From contig OZ021721.1 of assembly GCA_963978545.1 (NCBI GenBank), positions 97,885,918 through 97,949,917 on the forward strand: 64,000 nucleotides of DNA, given 5' to 3'. Origin of the DNA: Linyphia triangularis (lineage: Eukaryota > Arthropoda > Arachnida > Araneae > Linyphiidae). The notes below the pieces were generated by a model. That model worked only from the letters and a program-made list of their open reading frames with translations. It did not search any database and was not told where the DNA came from. This document shows, in pieces, positions 25,401 to 38,646 of the stretch. The position numbers and the translations under genes are program-made. Numbering within the stretch: the first letter of the stretch is position 1; each line of letters opens with the position of its first letter.

Positions 25401-28400
25401 TACTGGTAATTTTTTATAGCTTTTTTTATATCTGGTATAGCTTTGATGTTTTTGATTTTACATTTGTAATTTCATTTTTTTCCTTTTGTTATGTATATAT
25501 ATACACATACATATATATACATATATATATCTATATGCATATATATACACATATACATACATATATGTAATTGTGTTAGGACCATGTCTGTTACTGTTAC
25601 ATGTAATTATTAATATTTGTTTTATTAACATTTGTTTTAATGTTATGCGTGCTATTTTTGAAATAAAATTATTTTTAACATTATGTAATGATTTATTTTT
25701 ACAGTTAAAAAATACATATATATAATTTTTATTCAAATTTGATTAGTTCAGAGATAAGTAAGAAGCAGATATTATAAGTAATTTTAATTGTGGTTCATTG
25801 GAGCAAAATTAAATTTTTGTACAGAATAATCCTCTGCATATAAAAGGAAAGTTTAATTTTTCACAAAATGATATTCTACCTACTAAAAGATGGTACATAG
25901 TGTAACAGTAGTTGGAAACTCATAAAGCCAATACTTGGAAAATATTATAGTTTTAACTTTTTCTTTTCATTAAATGAGAGTTTCTATAATGCATATACTC
26001 TTAAACTTTACAGTGTTAATAAAACTAAACACATTCATGTGAAAAAAATATGTGTCAAAACAAGCGCTTAGGAAAGTAGGCAGGATACATTCGCTTCCAA
26101 ATTTTTTGTTATCTATTAAAATACAAAAATCAATAATTTGTTTTGCTTAAAATTGCAACTTTAAATGGTATTTTGAATTTGAATTTCATAACTCCTTCCG
26201 AAAAATATGAGCAATATGAATGTGAATATATATGTGAATATGAAAAATATGAGCAATACTGTTTTAACATGGGTGTTCCCCATTGTTACCACATGATAGT
26301 GTTCACTTTTACCAATGTTGTTTAAATATGAATCTTCCACATGAGTGTTCAATCTTGATTCTTGCCAATGTTGTTTCAAGACATACTTTCCAGAAAATCT
26401 GTTTCTACAGCTAGTTCTTGGGCTCAAGAACTATAGTGCTGCAAAAACAGCATTATGGGATGTGTGTCTTGAAACAACATTGGCAAGATTCAATATTGAA
26501 CACTCATGTGGAAGATTCATGTTTAAACAACATTGGTAAAAGTGAACACTATCATGTGGTAACAATGGGATGCATCCATGTTGAAACAACATTGACATTC
26601 AACGTGGAAACCACATGGGCAAAAATGAACACTCATGTGGAAACAATGTGACAAATCCACGTTGAACCAATATTGACATTCAACATTGAAACCACGTGGG
26701 CAATAGCTAGCATGTGGAAGCAGTGTGATATATCTACGTAGAAACAACGTTGGCACTCAACATTGTATCCACGCTCCTTTAAGTGAACACTTCCGCTTGA
26801 AAACAACGTTGCAGTTCCACGTTGAAACAACATTGTGCATGTTGGTATTTAACGTTGACACCACATTGAAACAACATGGTTGCGTTGCTTGGGATATATA
26901 TACATACATAAATACATATAGTAATTTCAAAACAATAAAGAATTTAAATTGAAATATTTTTAGTTAAAAATTAATATTGTGTATGGATAGTCAATGGAAT
27001 TGAAGTTAATGATTCAAATATATTTGAATCATAAGCAAATTGAAATTGTCTAGAGTTTTAGTCGAGAGTTTAGTGATTTTATAGACTTTTAGATATATAG
27101 ATTTTATAGACATGTGAATTTATAGAATAGAGACCAGGTAGTCTCTATTCTATAAATTCTATTCGACTATTATGAAAAGAATGTTTTTTATGCACACTTT
27201 TCCTGCACAAAAATTATAAAATGAGTAAAACTACATGAACAATAATGGCATTTTTCATTTAAAAAATTTTAGCCAGAAAACTAGTTTTGCTATCAAAAGA
27301 GTAATTTACCTGTTGACTATTATAATCGTCTTCAGCTCCATGTTGTCTTTTCATTGTTCTTGCTTTATCCATCTGGTTTAGCAGGTTCTTGTCCCATGTC
27401 AGATACTTCTCCATGAACCATCAACTAAATTCTCCCCAAAGGTGCTTTTGAGAAACTTTCTCTCAAATATGGCAAGGACCTATTGACTACAAAATAGTAA
27501 AAATTAGGTGACTGATTTTTTGGATAACAGATCATTTATATGATAAAATGTGGTACCAGCATCATAACAGCCATATGAAATCAGGAAAGAATGCTATTAA
27601 ACACAAAACTATAGATATTTTATATCACAGGTTTTACAAATAACCTTACTTAAGAGTAATATTACACTAAAGTAGGTCTGAACCTAAAGTTTAGAAAAAG
27701 TTATACATTTTGAATTGATGATCATTAACACGAGATGAAACATTTTGAATAGTGAATTTTCATCATCGGTCGTCACAGCTTCACATGTAGCTCGGATATC
27801 AGCAAGGCACTTTTACCAAAATACGATGATTGCTAAGATACATTCAAAAAGGAAATAAGATATATGTTGAATTAAACTAGAGATGATGTCTTGACTAAGC
27901 TGCAGTATGCTTATCGGATAACAGAAGAAGAGGTAAAATTATGCCTTGTTTAATAAGAAGACACGTAAGACATAATAATGTACAACCTCAAAAAACAATT
28001 ACCATATTTTTTATGGCATCACAATGTAAAAAAAAAACAATCAAGCTATTTCAATATGTTGCAAAAAGATACTAATCAAAAATTGATTTTAGCAATAAGT
28101 TTTCTATAATTCAACAAGATGAGGTTTAAAGTACCCACTTGTAACAAAACCAGGTTATATTATATACAGCTTGTATATGCTACTTAGAAAAGGTACTTTG
28201 CTATGCTATTGTGCTTTATTCTATCCATCATGATAAATAGCAGAGCATTTTTGTAACTTCCTATTAATTGAGGAGACATACCAAGAAAGCATACAAAATT
28301 TTTCATCAACAAATTTCCTGATGGAGCAGGGCAACCTATAAACTGGCATTTTTTTGTGGCCTCTTGAGGGAAGGGAGTAGTAGATGATAGATAGTTTATG

Positions 28401-31400
28401 AATTATGATGTTTTTACGGATGCAAATACCTTTGTTAAATATATTATATCGGCGGAATTTGCCAAAAATACAAAAACTAATGTCATTTTTTTTACAAAGA
28501 AAAAGTAGAAAATGCCTTGAGGAATTGGATAAGATCTGGAATTTAGCGGAGTTTTGGATAAGATCTGTGATGCGCAACCAATTCCACTAATACGGAGAGT
28601 GCATTGTGTCGTATCAGTTTCTTCATAAACCATAAACTGCTTAGTGACTTTTAATTACCCTCAAGGTAAAGTTGTCTATACATCAAAGAAAATGGAGAGT
28701 GATATTGTACAACAAGTAAAAAATAAAGTTATTGTCACATGATGAATATTACCTCAGGAAAGTGGTATGCTGCATATTGGAAAGAATAATCACTAGTTTA
28801 TTGGCCGGGCACTTAACGTTAGTCTTAATGAAGATAAATTCTCATACATCTACCAAACTAAGCCATCTAAAAATCAGTTTTAAGAGGCTTAAACCTTTAT
28901 TATCCAGCCACACCCCTCAACTGTGTATTACCGCATGATTTTTAACACATTGAATCAAAAGTTTGAAATTTGTAAGTGCATATAGTATTTTGTTTATTAT
29001 CTTATTTTTAGTTTACTTTTCATAAATATTTAAATGCTTAAGTTTATGTTCTGTGCTTAGTCACCAGATTTATTTGATTGTAGACATATACTGTGGGTAA
29101 AAAAAGTCTCGGTACGGAAGCCAAAGTTACAAATAAATTAGCAAAATTTCTACTCTTTTGCTTCATATCTTCAGTAACTACTGAAATTATGTTTAATTTG
29201 GTTCTTTAAAATAAGTTTAAAATAAATGTCTGTTTTTACAAAACGCAGCAAGTATTTAAATTGAAATACTTGGGAGATATTGCTTAAGTCGCACATGGCT
29301 TAAAAATTTATAAAAATATTGAAGGGACATCTCAAACGGTGAGAAATATTATTAAAATAGCGGGTCTGAATGAACTTGCAGCCCGTAAGAATCCTTAAAC
29401 AAGTACCTGTAACAGAAAAAAATGCCTTGAGTTTGCAAAAAAGCATGTAAGTTATCAGTTATCTTTCTGTGAATCAGTTCTTTTTAATGATGAATTAAAA
29501 TTTAATATCCAAGGGTCAGATAATCGAGTTATGGTCTGGATAAAACCAAACCAACAAATGTTAATTTAGAATTTATGTGGAACTGTCAAACACAGTGGAG
29601 GAGGTGTTATAGTATGAGGGTGTATGAGAGCTGTTGGTGTGTCGCAATTTACGTTATGTAGAAGGAAACAAGCATAAATATGTGTATCTTGAAATTCTAA
29701 CACAAAATGTCTTAACCAGTGCACAGAAATTGTCACTTGGGAAATTGTCTTCCATGCTTTTGTTAATTCTTAAGCCAAGTGCGACTTGAGGTGCACTTAT
29801 TCGCGGATTAAATTGAACCTTGCAATAGGATATTTCTTTTATGAAAGCGTTTTAGCTTTGAAGATCTTCTGGATCAAACTCTATCCTCAAAAGTTTGAAG
29901 CTCACAGTGCCTTTCAATAATATATATTAAAGATTTCGCCAATTTTTTTCATAGATAATCCATCATTTCATAACTGGGTAAATTCCTAGTTCACATTTAT
30001 GTGTTGGCGCACTTTTGAAAAGTTGGCGACAAAGCCAGAATGTCGCCAATTCGGAATTCCAATATGAAAAATTGAGAAACGAACCAGCTCTATGATTGGT
30101 GGTATAGAAAGGTTGAAGCCAAAGCACGTCAATAAAAAAAATGAGGTTGCCAAATTTAGAACTGTATCGCCTACAAAACAGCGCCAAATCGGCTTGGCGA
30201 TATTTTAACGTCAACTAGGAATAGACCCATAACTGAATTACCAACTCACAAATGGATTTAGGAACTCTATTTTAAGACAATCAGCTACAAGCTAAAATTA
30301 AACAATTGCTACTATCATGTCTTCATAACACTTGCGTACACTTCAGCTTGGAAAATTTATTGCAAATCTGTTATGGAAGACATCAGAATTCATTTTCATA
30401 TTGCATACGGAAACTTTTTTTGCATGGCACTTAGCAATATCTCCTAAATATTTCAATTTAAATACTTGCTGCGTTTTGTAAAAACAAACATTTATTATTA
30501 ACTTATTTTAAAGAGTCAAATTAAACATATTTCAATAGTTACTAAAGATATGAAGCTAAAGATTAGAAATAATGCTAATTTATTTGCAACTTTTCTATCG
30601 TACGGAGACTTTTTTTACCCACTGTAATTAACTCAGTTTGAGAACACATTTCTGATAAAGAAAAGTTTAATTGACTAAAAATAATTTTAAGTTAAATAAT
30701 AATAATAAAAAATAAAAAAACACTGATTACCATGCTTTGATTTGATTTGGTGGTGGTTTTGCTTGATTATGCTTCCCGGGAGACCGATTACCATGCTTTT
30801 TGAGCTGTATTTTGGAGCGACGAACAACGTATTGTCAACTAGAGTATTGCCACTGCATATATCTAAAACTAAGACAATTTATGTATGGTTACGTCATAGT
30901 CAATTCCTTATACAACGTATAAATAAAATGGATATTTTTGATTGGTTTAAAATTTGAATATGTTTTTAAATCTGTACTTTTCATTAGTTGGGTTTTGATA
31001 CCATGTGCTTCAAAAATTTCTTTTGTCATGAAATGAAAAATTTTACTTCTTAATTAGTTTCCAAATTTTTGATTTCACGTACTTTCCTTTTCTTTTTAAT
31101 TATGTGTTATTTTTTTTATTGACATGCTGAGTTATATAACGTATTGAAAAACTCGTTTCAATCAAATGCATTCACGTGCATTATTAAATATAAATATGCT
31201 CAGCTTACAAATTTCCTAAGTTACATATAAGCACACACAATGAATTTATTTTCTGATTACAACACGATATGCTTATAAATATTCTAGAGCAGCGTTTGCC
31301 ATTAACTTTTAGAGATGAGCGGTATAAGTTATGTTCCAGTTTTTTGTGGGCCGCAGATTTTTACAGAATATGCCAAAATGATTCCTATATATATATATTT

Positions 31401-33631
31401 TTTTTTTTTTTCATTTTTAGGAGTTAAAAAAAATATTCTCATTAGATTATCTTAGCTAAGATTATCAAGTTTTAGATTATTAAGAAAAAACTATTATAAA
31501 CTATTCAAGTTTTAGATTATCAAGCATTAGATTATCAAGTCTAAAAAAATAAGCGAATCTTTAATTAAAACCTGTCTATTGTGTTTTTTTGTGACTTCTG
31601 ACTTGACATAATATTCAATAAAGGTATTTAAATCATAATTTCCATATATTCTGCTGATTTATTCGATATCATCAATCTTACTGATCAATGTTATTCATTT
31701 GCTTAAACTAATCATGGACGTATTTGTTAAAGTTTAAGCTGACTTATGATGGATTTTAGTGTATTTGTAATTTGGCAAGTAGCAAGGACTCTTTATCCGA
31801 ATGATATACATTTTTGCAAGTAGTGTTTTTCATATTCATATAAATTGTGTGATCAGTTTACATCAGCATCATATGTCCAGAAAACACTCAAATCTAAACA
31901 TGTTATTTTAATAAATTTTGTTTGCTTAATTGTATAAATAGGGGGGGGGGGTAATAGATATTTTATTATCTATCCATAACATTCAGGATATATTTTTCAA
32001 AAGTCAGGTTTATACAGAATTCTGATATCCAAAAGATATGTCATATATGCATCGTTTATTGCATTAAAAATATATTCGTTTTCGATATACAATGCAATTT
32101 ATTTGTCTGGAATCCTTGTAAATCTATTACTTATTACTTTCAATTACCCATGTGTATACATAGGGTAATGAAAGTATAGTATTCAGTAAAAAAAATGTGG
32201 GTTTTTTTTTTTTTTTTTTTTTTTTTTTTGCATTTCTCTATGATTTGGATTATCCTGAATTCAAAACTGTTATCTAGAAAAAATGTGTCTGTGTGTCTGT
32301 GGTCAGCATAACTCCCGAACAATTTGACCTACGATATTCAAATTTGGTGTGGAAGTTGATGATGGCACAGGGATCTACCATTAGGGTTTTCGTCAAAACC
32401 GCGCATGCAAATAAGGTAGTTGCCATTGAAAAAATAGTGTTTTTCAGTAATTGCTAAAAAACGTCTCAAACGATTTTGTTCAAAATTGCTGTGATAATTC
32501 CTCTTGAGGTGTTCTAATCATCCCCACCTCCGAAATTCCCGTAAAAATGTTTGAATGGCTTAAAAAGTTGAAGAATGAATGCCTTTAACACAGAGTTCTC
32601 TTTCCTTGAGCATACCTCATCAACGATTGTTTTTTCTTCTCTCCTCAGTTTCACTTATGGGAAACGATAATATACGAATTGTAGAAAAGTAAATTGCCTA
32701 AATCATCATTTTGGCGAATTTTTTTTTTTAAAGACCCATGCAAGAATTATCGCAAAAAATATCACCTAACTGGCCATTTTTGCTAAATGAATGATGAAAA
32801 TATAAAAACCCGTAAATGACACAAATCCACATCAGTATTATAGGGTAATTGAAAGTTGTGCGATGTTCAACACGCCTAGTTTTTATTATAATTATAGTCT
32901 ATATTAAAGAAACGTAACTTTACAATCGAAATTACATCTTCCACATTGAAAAACTGATTAATTCAAAATCGAAAATCTGACTAAAATTTTATAATGATTT
33001 GTTCGAAATTCCGATAAGATGATAATTTTTATCATTCATTCCAATATTCAACAAATTTATTTCAACAAATATTTTTATTGCTTTGAAAAGAAATTCATTT
33101 CCGGAATACATGCAGTTTGGATATCCGGAATCCAAATAAATTAATAGTTAACTTTTACTGTAATTATAGTAAAGAATGGTGAGTTTTTTCTTGAAATAAC
33201 TTACTGAAAGGCATCCGGCCAATATTGATTATATTATTCAAAATCGGAAATTTGATTTTAAATTTTTGTAATGGTTTGACAATTCGGATAAAAGTAACCT
33301 GGAATTTGGTTTATAGGCCAAATTAAAATAACTTCGTGAATTTTACCAATTGTAAAATCGTATAAAACGAACAACTATGACATTTGATTCTTTTATAGCA
33401 AAATTCTAATTTCTCATGAACCAGAATAACATCTAATATCGCCTCTGTTTGCATCTGTGCATGGAATGTATTTTCCTCTATAATCATGGCACATTCGCAA
33501 TCTACCATTTTATGCACAAAATGGTGAACGCTCAAGTCAATGAGATTCTGACCGTTCAACTTTTACCCGGAATTTAATACTGGCACAATTAAACGATCAC
33601 TATGAATTGTTGCAATTGAAATTATTAAAAC

Positions 33632-33701
<70 letters not shown>

Positions 33702-34915
33702 TATTATTATCTGCTCTCGAAAAGCATACAAACATTAACTGAATTAAGAAAATTTAAAATAAATATGGTATCCTTTATTTTGTCCTTGCAAAAAGTAAGA
33801 ATTAAATTTTGCTGAATACTATAAAGTAGTTTGCATTCTATTATTATTAAAAACTCTTTAACAATCAATCAAGTATTAAATCCGCAATACCAAAATAAAT
33901 TTGTCGCATCAATAATTTTGTTTCAGTTTTATAATTGTGTTGTTTAGATTGACCAATAACCGAACGATCAAATTCAAAGGGAATTCTTTGACGATTTGCA
34001 TTTCAATTCCTACATTATTTTCTATGTTTTATAAATTGTTACCGGCAATAATGTATTAAATCCGGCATTCTATAGAATACCTGCACCTAGGCATTTTAAA
34101 TTATTCCAAAAATTAGCCGGCAAAGTATAAAACGATTAAACATTTCACGCATTGCTCAGGCATTCTAAAGAATGCCAAATGACAAACCGACCAAGTATAA
34201 AATACATCACCAATTTTTTGTATAGTTCATATAAATAACGATTTTACTTTTTATAAGAAATAAAGTTAAGTGAAATTGAAATTAAGTAAATTATCAACTT
34301 TCTTGGTACAACAAAAAGGTTCATATTTTATTTTGTTTCATTAATAAAATTCATAATTTTTTATTTTTTTTATTACTTAAATTCTTTTTAAGTATTTTAA
34401 ATAAAAGCTTTTTCAAGGGCTGTTTTTCATTATTTTTTCAAAATTACAAATGTATTGTTGAGGAAGAACATTTTTTTTTTTTCTTCAAAGTTTTATCATG
34501 GCTCTTTTTCATACTTTGCTAAAAATGCCGGTCATTATATAAGGTAGATCGGCATTTCGTACGTTGCCGGTCATGTGTTCTCAAACACACTTTTCTTGAC
34601 GAGGGGCGGAGAATGAAGGAACAAGGGACAAGAATGAACAATGAAATCCCCATCAGAGTTTTCAGAATCTGACCTTGAAAGGACCCACAGAAAGAGTGGC
34701 AGCAAATGATCAACGACACGTTCTGTCGAAAATCTGACCGGTTCGTGACGTCACTCCCCGTTTTCAAGTGAACGCTGGATCACGGGACGCTTTCCTAGGA
34801 AACCAGGGCTTTAGAGACTCTTTCGTTTGAAACGGTTTATCATACTTTTTTTTTACAATGCTCTGTTTTCTGAATGAATTTAAGTAGTGAAAATGATTTA
34901 ATTTTTTTTTTTTTA

Positions 34916-34997
<82 letters not shown>

Positions 34998-35123
34998 CAC
35001 ATTTTTGTTGACTGGAAGGTTAAAATATAACATACGTATCGTTATGTTATTTTATTAAAATATTTGTTACTTTTAATTTGTCTTCTGCTGGCTCTGTAAG
35101 TTTATACAATAACAGACTTACAT

Positions 35124-35158
<35 letters not shown>

Positions 35159-38100
35159 TATTTAATGTGAAACAGAATTCGGTGAATATATGTGATATGT
35201 GAGCATGATAGGAATTAGAAAAAAATTACAAATATAGTAAATAAATTATTCGATTGCATCATGCTTCTTAATCGTTACTGAAATAATAAAAGGAAATAAT
35301 GTTTGCTTCCAAATCAAAATAAAGTATTTTAATTGTCAATATGTGTTTTTCATGGCTCTCTCAAGTTAATTAACTATTTTTAGAAATAATAATCTTGCGG
35401 TTAAAGTTGTATTATTTTTATATTTATCTACCATTTTCAACATCATTTCCAGATTGGTTGGTGCCCATCTGATGGCTGTGTGGTTAGTTCTCTGGTCACA
35501 CATGCCAAAAGGTGCTGGATCCGAATCCCGGATTAAGCAGGGATGTTCGTTGTGGTTCGGAATCCACGTTAAGCTGTAGGTCCCGTCGTAATTAGCCGTC
35601 ATTGTGCATAAAAATAGGTCATTGAGCGTATAAACCAACCAAACAGATTGGTATTATTTCTTCCATTTGTACTGCTTCCTTTATTGAACAAAATCAAATT
35701 GAAAATAAATCATTATTTGCAGTTATTTATTATTCATTTTGTTAAGTTTTAAATGAAAAGCATTAGTAAATAACCAAAGAATATCTAAGAATATTTTTCA
35801 ATATTATTTGGAACGTTAACCCAATTAATAGATAAAAATGGAAAAGAAAAAAGCCGAACCTAACAAATCATGTGAGAAAATAGAATCGGTTTCTGTCAAG
35901 ATTGGATCAAGGGAAAGATACTAAACTTTTCATCCCCCCCCCCCCCCCCTCTCCTTCACCCGACAACGCGACCAGTCTTTTAACAAACGGAACAGATGTG
36001 CAATCTTGGTTCTTTGGTTCATTGAATTTTGCTTGCGAGACAAAAAAAAAAGGAGGAACTGGAGGCCAGAGGCCAAACTGACCTAAAGCGACCCTCTATA
36101 ACCATTTCAATTAGTTATCCCGCCAATCGATCTTATTATTTGTTCGCGTCTCTTGAATTGATCTCGTATTTCATCGCCTGCTGGTTTTGTAAAGACTCTT
36201 GTCTCTTCAACACGAGCTTCACATTATCAGATTATCCAAAGAAATACTTCTTCCGTAGTAAAATAAAATAAATAAATAAAAAATACACCATTTTTTTTAA
36301 AAAAATCCGCAAATACCCTCATTTTCAAATTATCTTCCAAAATACCAGCCAAACTTTAAAATACGGTAATTTTTGCAGGTAATTACCCGATTACCGGCTG
36401 CTTGTGTAAGTTGTTAATTTAACCTTTTCACATGGGCTCCTGTGAGAGGAAGGGGGCATGTGACAATTTCGGAATTGGGGTGAGAGGAAGAAATTTCGAC
36501 AGCACACATGGCCAGCCCATTCAGTTGGGACACAAAGGGGTATTTTGAAGCTGCTTGACAGGGGGGCAATTTAGTAAATGATAAGTGACTTTTACCTGCT
36601 AGGCGGGTTTTCGCTAACTGCATTTCTACGATTTCCTTTGCTGAATGTTTATTCTTTTGGCTCTATGAAGTCTTGATATTTTTTTACTAAATTATTTTGC
36701 AAATGTTTAAAGTATCCAAACCATAAATAAAAACTTAACTTTAAGTTAACTTTAGTGAATTTTAAGAGCATTTAATATTCTGATTCCATAAATCTGTTAA
36801 AATTTGTCGTAAAACTCTTTTTAATATTTTTCAACTTTTAATTTAAATTTTTGTAGAATCAAATTATTTTAAAAGTGTTTATTTTAAACAAAATTTTTAA
36901 AATCAAAATTCCCTTTATTGCGTGTCGATAGTCATATGACCAATTGTTATCAATTTACAGGTTATGAAATAGAAATGTGGGATGTAAATTTGGTATATTA
37001 TATTTTACACTTATGTTGTATTATTACTTTTATTTACTAAAGACAGATAGATAAATTTTCTATAATCTGAAGAATTATAGTATGAAAGGTGTAAAATTAA
37101 AATAATACAGACAAAAAGTACAATAATATAATTTATCGTATGAGTTTTCATCCTTTTATTAAAAAAATATATAAAAATAAAAAAATGTCTTCAATTTTGA
37201 CGATATGTAGCAACACAAATATTGTTTAGTTGGTGAAATTCCCGATAAGAGGTGTAAATTTCTGAAACATGATCTGAAGAAATTGAAAGACATAGGCTCT
37301 TGAAGAAAGTTATCTCCACAGTGTAATACAGGGGCTAAAATGACGTAGTTTTAAAAAAGAAGGTAAGGAAGATGAGAAGTGTACGCGAATCTTTTTTTAT
37401 TTCAGTTCACATGTCATAAACATATTGTGAATAAAAACAGTCAGTAACTGTTGCAAAATAACTGTTTTCTTTGTATGACTTTTATTTTACAATTTGGTTG
37501 ATTACGTCTTCTGTAAATTTTTACGCGAATTTTAGTGGTGAGGATGTTGAAATTTTTTTTTAAAGTAATAAACAATAATTGGTATATTCACTATAAAAAC
37601 AAAAGTAATAAATATAACATTAATAAGCAGTTTTTAAAATAAATCAATATATATCCTTTCACGCTTTTGTACAATTGCTTTACTTTTTTTATATATATAA
37701 ATGGCAGGCTTTTATAGTTCTTCACATATATGTATTTGAAATTCATTACAAGCAATAGGTACAGTTTCTATAACATATTTTTGAATAAAAAAAGGAAATA
37801 AACGTTTCACCTTTTACCTCTCTTGTCCAAAGTATTGAATCGTTATACCTTATTCTTGTACGTTGTTCTGTATTGGAGAATTTTGAATTTATAGTAAAAG
37901 ATTGCAGTTTCTTACTTTAGAAAATAGTTTATGTTTATATAAAAAATGCAATAATTTTCAACTATTGTGACATAATGGTTAAGTACTATTTAGAATATTT
38001 AAGAGAACTTAATAATTACACAGCAATCCAATCAATTATCCAATAATGATAAAATGTTTTATACGATCGTTCACTATTGAAACAAACTAAGATTTATACA

Positions 38101-38594
38101 AATAGTTAAAACTAATTGCATACAAGCAAAAAGAAAATAGTTAAAAGCACACTAAAAATGTCATTCTGATTTCAAATATTTCATACCGCATTGAGAAACA
38201 TTTTTAAGGTGTATTTTTATATTTTGGAAATCTGAATAGAAATGAAAAACAGATTAAATTTTAACATTTATATTGAAAGTGTGCAAAATTTTTATTTTAT
38301 ATCTCATTTTTTATTAGCATCCTAAATTTTAATTGCGTCATTAGATTTCCAACAAAAAGTAGGCTACTAATATATGTACATTTTCTATTTCTACCACACA
38401 ATCTTGAAATTCCAAATCTTCCACACCTGTGAGGGGCGTGAATGACTGTCTTCAAGGATGGACGACTGTATTGTACTACTACCAGTACCTTACAATGGCC
38501 AAGGAACACCCCTCTGGGTAGACTCCAATAGTGAAAATTTCTTTCCCCCCCTTCAAGAACGACCTTATGGTGAGCCCCTAGCTAATGTTGCATA

Positions 38595-38646
<52 letters not shown>

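Larger units (their letters stand above)
29091..30624 (+). mobile_element. Degenerate Tc1-like transposon with long inverted repeats
   Basis: The ends CTGTGGGTAAAAAAAGTCTC and (inverted) CAGTGGGTAAAAAAAGTCTC have TA on both sides (29089 and 30625). Inverted similarity extends about 230 bp, through AAAACGCAGCAAGTATTTAA and its complement. It contains a broken transposase and a nested MITE. Confidence 0.92.

Noticed and set aside
25458..25736. Tyrosine/isoleucine-rich open frames
   Set aside because: They arise from the TATACA microsatellite.
27415..27480. LINE C-terminal fragment ([12 protein letters not shown] followed by DGSWRS)
   Set aside because: It resembles the LINE tail at 56.3 kb over only about 20 residues and ends at a stop. 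Too short to annotate, but it lowers confidence in the neighbouring exon.
28221..28577. 118-codon minus-strand frame
   Set aside because: Composition follows the AT-rich background, there are no recognisable motifs, and the opposite strand reads equally well as a decayed transposon.
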